Positions 1 to 5,079 of a DNA stretch of 5,079 nt are shown piece after piece. This DNA is from Dokdonella_A sp038237055. Its GTDB lineage: Bacteria; Pseudomonadota; Gammaproteobacteria; Xanthomonadales; Rhodanobacteraceae. Numbering within the stretch: the first letter of the stretch is position 1; each line of letters starts with the position of its first letter. Location of the stretch: assembly GCA_038237055.1 (NCBI GenBank), contig JBBRZD010000225.1, positions 1 through 5,079 on the forward strand, written 5' to 3'. The position numbers and the translations under genes are program-made. The notes beneath the pieces are model-generated. The model worked only from the letters and a program-made list of their open reading frames with translations, made no database searches and was not told the DNA's origin.

Positions 1-2275
1 CGACACCGAATTCCTTCTCCAGCAGTTCCGCCGCCGCAATCACTTCGCGCAGGATCGTGCCTGAGCCGAGCAGCTGCACGCGCGGCTCGTTCTTCTTCGA
101 CTTGCCACCGTCCTTGAACAGATACATGCCCTTGATGATGTCGGCTTCCACGCCGGCCGGCATATCCGGGTGCGTGTAGTTCTCGTTCATTACGGTAACG
201 TAGTAGTAGACGTCTTCCTGTTTCTGCAGCATGCGACGCGAGCCGTCCTGCAGGATCACAGCGACTTCATACGAGAATGTCGGATCGTAGGCGCGGCAGT
301 TCGGAATCGCACCCGCCATCAGGTGCGAGTGGCCATCCTCATGCTGCAAACCCTCGCCATTGAGCGTCGTGCGACCGGCCGTTCCGCCGACGAGGAAGCC
401 GCGGCAGCGCAGGTCGCCGGCGGCCCAGGCGAGATCGCCGACTCGCTGGAAACCGAACATCGAGTAGTAGATGTAGAACGGCAGCATCGGCATGTTGCTG
501 ATCGAATAGCTTGATGCCGCGGCCATCCATGCGCTCATCGCACCGGGCTCGCTGATGCCTTCCTGCAGTACCTGACCTTTCTGATCCTCGCGGTAATACA
601 TCAGCTGGTCGGCATCAACTGGCTTGTACTTCTGGCCGAACGGCGCATAGATGCCGATCTGGCGGAACATGCCTTCCATGCCGAACGTGCGCGCCTCGTC
701 GGCGACGATCGGCACCAGATGAGGCGCCAATTGCTTGTCGCGCAAGAGAAGGTTCATACCGCGCACGAACGCCATCGTGGTCGAAATCTCGCGCTCGCCG
801 CTGCCCTTGGTGATTTGCTCGAATGCGGAAAGATCCGGCACTGCGATCGACGCGCTCTTCTGGCGGCGCTGCGGCAGGAAGCCGCCGAGCGCCTTGCGCC
901 GCTCCAGCATGTACTGCACTTCCGGCGAATCCGTGCCCGGGTGGTAGTACGGCACTTCCTTGAGCTTGTCGTCGGCAATTGGAATCTGAAAGCGATCGCG
1001 GAAGTGGCGCACCGAATCGGCGTCCAGCTTCTTTTGCTGGTGCGTCGGGTTTTGCGATTCGCCGGCCGAACCCATGCCGTAGCCCTTGACCGTCTTGGCC
1101 AGAATCACCGTAGGCATGCCTTTGGTGTTCACGGCCTGGTGGTACGCCGCATACACCTTGTGCGGATCGTGGCCGCCGCGGTTCAGACGCCAGATGTCGT
1201 CGTCTGAGAGGTTCGCGACCAGATCGCGCGTTTCCGGCGTCTTGCCGAAGAAATGCTCGCGCGTGTAGGCGCCGCCGAATGCCTTGCAGTTCTGGTATTC
1301 GCCATCGACGGTGTCCATCATGACCTTGCGCAGCGCACCGGTTGTGTCGCGCGCGAGCAACGGATCCCAGTAACTGCCCCAGACCACCTTGAGCACGTTC
1401 CAGTCGGCGCCACGGAAGTTGCCTTCCAGCTCCTGGATGATCTTGCCGTTGCCGCGCACCGGGCCATCAAGACGCTGCAAATTGCAATTGACCACAAAGA
1501 TCAAGTTGTCCAACCCCTCACGGCCAGCGAGCGAAATCGCACCGAGCGATTCAGGCTCGTCGGTTTCACCGTCGCCGAGGAAGCACCAGACCTTGCGATC
1601 GCTTTTCGGGATCAGGCCGCGGTTTTCCAGGTACTTCATGAAGTGCGCCTGGTAAATCGCCTGCAACGGACCGAGGCCCATCGACACGGTGGGGACCTGC
1701 CAGTAATCAGGCATCAGCCACGGATGTGGATAGGAGCTGAGGCCATTACCCTTGCCCGAGACTTCGCAGCGGAACAGGTCGAGCCGGTCCTCTCCAATGC
1801 GGCCTTCGAGGAACGAACGGGCGTAAATACCCGGGCTCGAGTGGCCCTGATGCAAAATCAGGTCGCCCGGATGCTCGTCGCTCGGCGCGCGCCAGAAATG
1901 ATTGAAGCCGACGTCATACAACGTTGCCGACGACGCGAAACTCGCGATATGTCCACCGAGTTCGCCCGGCTTGCGGTTTGCGCGCACGACCATCGCCATC
2001 GCGTTCCAGCGGATCAGGCAGCGGATGCGCCATTCCATCGCGGAGTCGCCCGGCATGTGCGCTTCGAGCTGCGGCGGTATCGTGTTGACGTATTCCGTCG
2101 TCGGCGCGAACGGCAGATAGCCACCGGCGCGACGCGTCTCGTCGACCATGCGTTCGAGCAGGAAATGCGCCCGGTCGGTGCCGTCGGCGCCGATCACGCC
2201 CTTGAGCGCGTCGGTCCATTCCTGGGTTTCGACGGGATCGAGGTCCTGGTCGAGAATGTCCTTGAGCTGGTTCAT
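1..2275 (-). CDS. aceE: Pyruvate dehydrogenase E1 component, homodimeric type (3' end outside the window)
   Basis: E1 of the pyruvate dehydrogenase complex: thiamine diphosphate (TPP)-dependent decarboxylation of pyruvate and reductive acetylation of the E2 lipoyl domains, in the cytoplasm. I translated the minus strand from ATG 2275-2273 (MNQLKDILDQDLDPVETQEW) and found one open frame of 758 residues to the left edge. E. coli AceE has 887, so roughly the last 130 are missing. The TPP/Mg motif is intact: G234-D235-G236-E, then N265 thirty residues after D235 within VVNCN. Other family landmarks are H109 (GGHISSF), H145 (HQGHSSPG), H412 (THQQKK), the QEGISE segment around E572 and HEDGHSH at 645-651. 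Several align with catalytic residues described for E. coli E1 at small offsets (H106, H142, D230, N260, H407). The start is supported by GAGAGG five bases upstream. The E2 and E3 genes usually follow aceE, which would place them left of this window. No frameshift was seen. Confidence 0.98.
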   Translation of the reverse strand, partial: MNQLKDILDQDLDPVETQEWTDALKGVIGADGTDRAHFLLERMVDETRRAGGYLPFAPTTEYVNTIPPQLEAHMPGDSAMEWRIRCLIRWNAMAMVVRANRKPGELGGHIASFASSATLYDVGFNHFWRAPSDEHPGDLILHQGHSSPGIYARSFLEGRIGEDRLDLFRCEVSGKGNGLSSYPHPWLMPDYWQVPTVSMGLGPLQAIYQAHFMKYLENRGLIPKSDRKVWCFLGDGETDEPESLGAISLAGREGLDNLIFVVNCNLQRLDGPVRGNGKIIQELEGNFRGADWNVLKVVWGSYWDPLLARDTTGALRKVMMDTVDGEYQNCKAFGGAYTREHFFGKTPETRDLVANLSDDDIWRLNRGGHDPHKVYAAYHQAVNTKGMPTVILAKTVKGYGMGSAGESQNPTHQQKKLDADSVRHFRDRFQIPIADDKLKEVPYYHPGTDSPEVQYMLERRKALGGFLPQRRQKSASIAVPDLSAFEQITKGSGEREISTTMAFVRGMNLLLRDKQLAPHLVPIVADEARTFGMEGMFRQIGIYAPFGQKYKPVDADQLMYYREDQKGQVLQEGISEPGAMSAWMAAASSYSISNMPMLPFYIYYSMFGFQRVGDLAWAAGDLRCRGFLVGGTAGRTTLNGEGLQHEDGHSHLMAGAIPNCRAYDPTFSYEVAVILQDGSRRMLQKQEDVYYYVTVMNENYTHPDMPAGVEADIIKGMYLFKDGGKSKKNEPRVQLLGSGTILREVIAAAELLEKEFGV

Positions 2276-2280
2276 TCGAT

Positions 2281-2286
2281 CCTCTC
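2281..2286 (-). promoter_or_regulatory. Ribosome binding site of aceE
   Basis: The minus strand reads GAGAGG, then ATCGA, then ATG: a good Shine-Dalgarno sequence with a five-base spacer. It fixes the aceE start at 2275. It begins four bases after the nearest leader hairpin (2291-2309) and is not itself paired in that hairpin. Confidence 0.75.
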
Positions 2287-2290
2287 AATG

Positions 2291-2331
2291 GCATCGCAAA
2301 CGGCGATGCGTGGTGCGGCGCCATCGCCGCA
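2291..2331 (-). promoter_or_regulatory. Structured aceE leader: two hairpins with an alternative pairing
   Basis: Two perfect 7-bp stems sit side by side just upstream of the aceE ribosome binding site: GCATCGC 2291-2297 with GCGATGC 2303-2309 (5-base loop), and TGCGGCG 2314-2320 with CGCCGCA 2325-2331 (4-base loop). A competing perfect 8-bp pairing joins CGGCGATG 2301-2308 to CATCGCCG 2322-2329 and excludes both. In the aceE transcript this gives four segments that pair either 1:2 plus 3:4, or 1:3. The complementarity is seen directly; a regulatory role is inference. No T-tract follows, so it is not a classical terminator/attenuator. Short GC-rich stems also arise by chance in such genomes. 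Confidence 0.35.
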
Positions 2332-2351
2332 GCGCCCGTGTGGGCTGTCAA
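2323..2351 (-). promoter_or_regulatory. Possible aceE promoter (-35 TTGACA, poor -10)
   Basis: The minus strand has a perfect sigma-70 -35 hexamer, TTGACA, at 2351-2346, about 70 bases before the aceE ATG. With a 17-base spacer the -10 would be GGCGAT (2328-2323), a poor match that lies inside the leader hairpin sequence. If this promoter is real, transcription would start near 2315 and only the hairpin nearest the ribosome binding site would be fully transcribed. The -35 match is seen; the promoter is a guess. Confidence 0.2.
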
Positions 2352-2423
2352 GTTTAGTCGGCCTCAGCCAAATCTGCATGGGATCCTGCGGAATTGACCT
2401 CGGCTCGCGTATTGTCCGGTCGC

Positions 2424-2451
2424 GACGCCACTTCACGTATAGAGTGGTGTC
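2424..2451 (+). promoter_or_regulatory. Inverted repeat upstream of the GH18 gene (operator or 5' UTR hairpin)
   Basis: GACGCCACT (2424-2432) and AGTGGTGTC (2443-2451) form 9-base arms around a 10-base spacer. Eight of nine positions are complementary as DNA, and the ninth is a G-U pair in plus-strand RNA, so the transcript would form an unbroken 9-bp stem. The repeat ends 19 bases before the GH18 ATG. A -10-like TATAGA (2438-2443) lies in the spacer, but no well-spaced -35 was found: TTGTCC at 2412-2417 is 20 bases away. It could be a dyad operator over the promoter or a leader hairpin; which one cannot be decided here. Confidence 0.35.
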
Positions 2452-2460
2452 ATACATCCT

Positions 2461-2465
2461 GGGGA
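2461..2465 (+). promoter_or_regulatory. Weak ribosome binding site of the GH18 gene
   Basis: GGGGA lies five bases before ATG 2471. It is a modest Shine-Dalgarno match, but it decides the start. The in-frame GTG codons at 2444 and 2447 fall inside the inverted repeat and would add a polar stretch before an otherwise typical signal peptide. Confidence 0.5.
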
Positions 2466-2470
2466 TAAAC

Positions 2471-3619
2471 ATGCGCACTTTCGTTGCTTTCGCCATTTGC
2501 TGGATCTGCCTTGCCCTCCCAACGCCCGCGCAAGCCATCGACCGGATTTTTGCCAGCGGGTTCGAAAATCCACGCTGGGTCCAGGGGTACTACGTCGGCT
2601 ACGAGCACGACCTGTATCCGATTGCCGAAGTCGATTTCTCCGCGATAACGCACCTGATGGTCGGGCGTGTGCGACCGCTGGCCGACGGCAACATCACCTA
2701 CGATTTCGATATCGACAACACCAACGGCCCGGTCTGGGCGCATGCCGCCATCGCTGCAGCGCATGCGGCCGGCCGCAAGGCGATCCTGATGCTCGGCGGC
2801 GCCGGCGAGATCGACGGCTGGCGCGGTGCGGCAAGCGCGGCAAACCGCTCGTTGTTTGTAATAAACCTGATAGAAATGTACGAGGACTATCAGTTCGACG
2901 GCTTCGATCTCGACTGGGAGCCGCTGGAAGCTGGAGATCACGCGGACTTTATCGCGCTCGCACAAGCGCTGCACAACGCCCGGCCCAACCTGATCCTGAC
3001 GGTACCCCTCAACTGGATCAACTCGAACGTCGCGGGCACGCCCAACCCGTTCCTCGGCCAGATAGCACCGCTGTTCAACCGCATCAACATCATGACCTAC
3101 GACATGGCCGGCGCATGGGAGGGCTGGAAGAGCTGGCACAACTCAGCCCTGCACGGCGAAACTGCGAACACACCCTCCTCGGTGTCGAGCAGCGTCGCCT
3201 ATTTCCTCGCTTCCGGCGTGCCAGCGGCAAAGCTCGGCATTGGCTCCGCGTTCTATGGCGACTGCTGGCAAGGCGTGACCGCGCCGCACCAGGATGGCGG
3301 CAGCATCAGCACCAGCGACGGCACGATGAGCTACGCGAACATCATCACTAATTACTACGCTCCTAATCCCGCTCGGCGTGTATGGGATGCAACGGCTCAT
3401 GTACCGTATCTGTCATCTGCAACTGCTTTTGGCAGCGCCCAGTGCAACTTCGTCACCTATGAAGATGCGCAATCGCTAGCCGACAAGGGTGCCTACGCAC
3501 GCGATCAGGGGCTCGGTGGCCTGATCATCTGGACGATCAGCCAGGGCCATTTCGCGAACAAGCCCGTCGGCCAGCGCGATCCGTTGCTTGATGCCGTGCG
3601 CACGGCATTTCTGCCGTAA
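2471..3619 (+). CDS. Secreted glycoside hydrolase family 18 protein (chitinase-type)
   Basis: A 382-residue exported enzyme, probably an endo-acting hydrolase of chitin or related N-acetylglucosamine polymers by substrate-assisted retaining catalysis. Residues 1-22 are a Sec signal peptide (MR, hydrophobic core, cleavage after AQA). A DRIFASGFEN segment (24-33) follows, and the GH18 barrel starts near W36. The catalytic DxxDxDxE motif is complete (D143, D146, D148, proton donor E150), as are MTYD (208-211) and a late barrel Trp, W354, in LIIWTIS. The usual SxGG motif reads LGG (108-110). The mature protein has exactly two cysteines, C265 and C325, a possible disulfide. No chitin-binding, fibronectin or sorting domain is visible. 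ATG 2471 was chosen because it gives the signal peptide; the frame happens to stay open far upstream, antisense to aceE, and that part is not coding. The gene is divergent from aceE and convergent with maeB, so it is probably transcribed alone. GH18 is secure; substrate specificity is not. Confidence 0.93.
   Translation: MRTFVAFAICWICLALPTPAQAIDRIFASGFENPRWVQGYYVGYEHDLYPIAEVDFSAITHLMVGRVRPLADGNITYDFDIDNTNGPVWAHAAIAAAHAAGRKAILMLGGAGEIDGWRGAASAANRSLFVINLIEMYEDYQFDGFDLDWEPLEAGDHADFIALAQALHNARPNLILTVPLNWINSNVAGTPNPFLGQIAPLFNRINIMTYDMAGAWEGWKSWHNSALHGETANTPSSVSSSVAYFLASGVPAAKLGIGSAFYGDCWQGVTAPHQDGGSISTSDGTMSYANIITNYYAPNPARRVWDATAHVPYLSSATAFGSAQCNFVTYEDAQSLADKGAYARDQGLGGLIIWTISQGHFANKPVGQRDPLLDAVRTAFLP
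3591..3617. repeat. 18-bp perfect palindrome plus overlapping stem-loop at the end of the GH18 gene
   Basis: ATGCCGTGCGCACGGCAT (3591-3608) is its own reverse complement over all 18 bases. Its right half, ACGGCA (3602-3607), also pairs with a further TGCCGT (3612-3617) across a TTTC loop; that last copy runs into the first base of the TAA stop. TGCCGT therefore occurs at 3592 and 3612, exactly 20 bases apart, and both copies compete for one ACGGCA. It lies inside coding sequence (last residues VRTAFLP). It could be a transcript 3' end structure, a protein-binding dyad or chance. Confidence 0.5.
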
Positions 3620-3631
3620 CGACGCAGTCGG

Positions 3632-3672
3632 CGAACGCGCTGCACTCGACAAGATCGAATGTGGCGCGTTCG
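3632..3672. terminator. Long imperfect hairpin between converging genes (possible bidirectional transcription barrier)
   Basis: CGAACGCGC (3632-3640) is perfectly complementary to GCGCGTTCG (3664-3672). Inside this, CAC/GTG and TCGA/TCGA extend the stem to 16 base pairs, with a CAAGA loop (3650-3654) and two 2-base bulges (TG 3641-3642, AT 3659-3660). It begins 13 bases after the GH18 stop and lies about 75 bases past the maeB stop, so it could stall either transcript. Neither strand has a T-tract after it, so it is not a canonical intrinsic terminator; it could instead protect mRNA 3' ends or aid Rho-dependent ending. Confidence 0.4.
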
Positions 3673-3691
3673 AATTCGGTGACCGATCCAA

Positions 3692-3711
3692 TTCGAGAGT
3701 GGCGGCTCGAA
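3692..3711. repeat. Small inverted repeat in the convergent intergenic region
   Basis: TTCGAG (3692-3697) and CTCGAA (3706-3711) flank an 8-base spacer, 35 bases past the maeB stop on the minus strand. It is a perfect but short stem with no T-tract. It may add to transcript 3' end structure for maeB, or may be chance. Confidence 0.25.
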
Positions 3712-3745
3712 CTTCCTCAGCATCCTCGCGGAAGCGGCCGCGCCG

Positions 3746-5079
3746 CTATTCTCGCGAAGTAGCAGCCTGCGCGCGGATCTGCGCCTCCACTACCGCCAGC
3801 GCTGTCATATTAAAGACGCGGCGCACGGTGGCCGCCGGGGTGAGCACGTGCATCGGCTTCGACGATCCCATCAGGATCGGACCGATCACGACGCCATCGG
3901 TCATCACGCGCGTCATGTTGAACGCGATGTTGGCGGCATCCAGATTCGGGCAGACGAATACATTGGCCGAGCCGGTCAAGCGTGAATTGGGGAACTGGCG
4001 ATCACGTATTTCCTGATTCATTGCGGTGTCCGCGTGCATCTCGCCCTCGATCTCGACCTTGGGCAATCGCTCGCGCAGAAGCTCGACTACGCGACGCATC
4101 TTCAGTGAGCTCGCGTCTTCGTGACTGCCGAAATTGGAATGCGACAAGATCGCGACCTTCGGCGTGATGCCAAACAGTTTCAGGCGCAGCGTTGCCTGCG
4201 CGACCGCCCCGGCGATGCGCTCGGCATCGGGGTCGAGTGCGACATGCGTATCGAGGAAGAAGAACACGCCGCGTTCGTTGAACACCGCGCTCATCGCTGA
4301 CAAGGCCGTCACGCCCGGATCCAGCGGAATGATTCCGCGCAGGTAGCCGAGCTTCTTGTGGAAGCGCCCGACGAGACCGCAGATCAAGCCATCGGCTTCG
4401 CCCCGACGCAGCATCAACGCTGCGATCACCGTCGCGCGCGAGCGCACGATCTGCTTGGCGCTGTCCGGCGTCACGCCCTGGCGTTGCATCAGTTCGTGGT
4501 AAAGCGTCCAGTAGTCCTTGAAGCGCGGATCGTTTTCGATATTGCACAGCTCGAAATCGATGCCGGGCTTCAGGCGCAAACTGAGCCGCTGGATGCGCGA
4601 TTCGATCACCGACGGGCGACCAACCAGAATCGGCCGCGCGATGCCTTCGTCGACGATGTGCTGGACCGTGCGCAGAATGGTTTCTTCCTCGCCTTCGGCA
4701 AACACGATGCGCTTCGGATCGGCCTTGGCGCGCTCGAACACCGGTTTCATCAGCAAGGTGGTGCGGAACACGAACGCGTTGAGTTTTTCGGTGTAGGCGC
4801 GCAAATCCTCGATCGGCCGCGTCGCCACACCCGATTCCATCGCAGCTTTCGCGACGGCGGGCGCAAGCTGCACGATCAGACGCGGATCGAACGGCTGCGG
4901 AATGATGTAGTCCGGTCCGAAGTTCATGGTCTTGCCGCCGTACGCGCGCGCGGCGACGTCGCTGGCTTCGCGCCGCGCCAGTTCGGCGATCGCGTGTACG
5001 CAGGCGACTTTCATCGCTTCGTTGATCGTCGTTGCACCGACATCCAGCGCGCCGCGGAAAATGTACGGGAAGCACAACG
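3746..5079 (-). CDS. maeB: NADP-type malic enzyme with phosphotransacetylase-like domain (5' end outside the window)
   Basis: Oxidative decarboxylation of malate to pyruvate with NADP+, in the cytoplasm. The C-terminal 444 residues or so are present, up to TAG 3748-3746; MaeB proteins run to about 760, so some 310 N-terminal residues, including most catalytic ones, lie beyond the right edge. Counting from codon 5077, residues 1-95 are the end of the malic-enzyme part (CFPYIFRGALDVGATTIN, then FGPDYIIPQPFDPRL at 53-67). From about 108 to 440 runs the phosphotransacetylase-like domain (KRIVFAEGEEE near 122, then ANVFVCPNLDAANIAFN and VIGPILMGSSKP near the end). In characterised MaeB proteins this domain is regulatory, binding acetyl-CoA, and is not a working transacetylase; that is family knowledge. 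TTG at 5077 is an internal leucine codon, not the start. The gene converges on the GH18 gene. A separate Pta is unlikely because malic-enzyme sequence is fused in frame. Confidence 0.95.
   Translation of the reverse strand, partial: LCFPYIFRGALDVGATTINEAMKVACVHAIAELARREASDVAARAYGGKTMNFGPDYIIPQPFDPRLIVQLAPAVAKAAMESGVATRPIEDLRAYTEKLNAFVFRTTLLMKPVFERAKADPKRIVFAEGEEETILRTVQHIVDEGIARPILVGRPSVIESRIQRLSLRLKPGIDFELCNIENDPRFKDYWTLYHELMQRQGVTPDSAKQIVRSRATVIAALMLRRGEADGLICGLVGRFHKKLGYLRGIIPLDPGVTALSAMSAVFNERGVFFFLDTHVALDPDAERIAGAVAQATLRLKLFGITPKVAILSHSNFGSHEDASSLKMRRVVELLRERLPKVEIEGEMHADTAMNQEIRDRQFPNSRLTGSANVFVCPNLDAANIAFNMTRVMTDGVVIGPILMGSSKPMHVLTPAATVRRVFNMTALAVVEAQIRAQAATSRE

Noticed and set aside
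719..1207. A 162-codon plus-strand open frame
   Set aside because: It lies wholly inside aceE on the opposite strand, is arginine- and leucine-rich as expected for an antisense frame, and has no recognisable motif.
2394..2443. TTGACC (2394-2399) paired with TATAGA (2438-2443) as a sigma-70 promoter for the GH18 gene
   Set aside because: The gap between the hexamers is 38 bases, far from the 16-18 needed, so TTGACC cannot serve as the -35 for that -10.
1253..2470. A plus-strand frame open for over 1.2 kb, running in frame into the GH18 gene
   Set aside because: It is antisense to aceE, whose minus-strand translation matches the E1 family along its length. The plus-frame translation has no recognisable domain, and the GH18 signal peptide at 2471 marks the true start.
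2450..3139. A 229-codon minus-strand open frame opposite the GH18 gene
   Set aside because: It is the shadow of a GC-rich coding sequence. The plus frame has a signal peptide and complete GH18 motifs; the minus frame has no recognisable domain and overlaps the intergenic region.
3671..3678. CGAATTCG and other short palindromes (GTCGCGAC 2419-2426, GCGGCCGC near 3735)
   Set aside because: Eight-base palindromes of this kind are expected several times by chance in 5 kb and have no supporting context.
4002..5075. A 357-codon minus-strand frame overlapping maeB
   Set aside because: It is an out-of-frame reading of maeB with arginine-rich, low-complexity translation; the neighbouring frame gives a continuous MaeB sequence.

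Overview
The window looks like an ordinary, fairly GC-rich stretch of a gammaproteobacterial chromosome. It holds three protein genes in a tail-to-tail and head-to-head layout. aceE (1-2275, minus, 3' end cut off by the left edge) encodes the homodimeric pyruvate dehydrogenase E1. A secreted glycoside hydrolase family 18 (GH18, chitinase-type) gene (2471-3619, plus) follows. maeB (3746-5079, minus, 5' end cut off by the right edge) encodes an NADP-type malic enzyme fused to a phosphotransacetylase-like domain. The homodimeric E1, the MaeB-type hybrid malic enzyme and the DRIFASGFE-type segment after the GH18 signal peptide together suggest the Lysobacterales (Xanthomonadales), perhaps a Dokdonella/Rhodanobacteraceae-like organism. 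That placement is inference from recalled families, not a search result.

Layout: 1-2275 is almost entirely aceE coding sequence. 2276-2470 is a 195-base divergent intergenic region carrying both ribosome binding sites, a consensus-like -35 box facing aceE, two adjacent hairpins in the aceE leader with an alternative pairing between them, and a 9-bp inverted repeat just before the GH18 gene. 2471-3619 is the GH18 gene, which ends in an 18-bp perfect palindrome and a second stem-loop running into its stop codon. 3620-3745 is a 126-base convergent intergenic region with a long imperfect hairpin, without a T-tract, that may separate the two converging transcripts. 3746-5079 is maeB. No tRNA, rRNA, insertion sequence, CRISPR array or phage gene was seen.

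Functionally, aceE and maeB both act at the pyruvate node: MaeB makes pyruvate and NADPH from malate, and AceE commits pyruvate towards acetyl-CoA. In the MaeB family acetyl-CoA feeds back through the phosphotransacetylase-like domain. The GH18 enzyme is exported and probably cleaves a beta-1,4-linked N-acetylglucosamine polymer such as chitin. Its place between two central-metabolism genes looks like a single-gene insertion on the opposite strand, not a shared operon. I did not find a new multi-gene system. The points worth a second look are the structured intergenic sequences and the unusual details of the GH18 protein.
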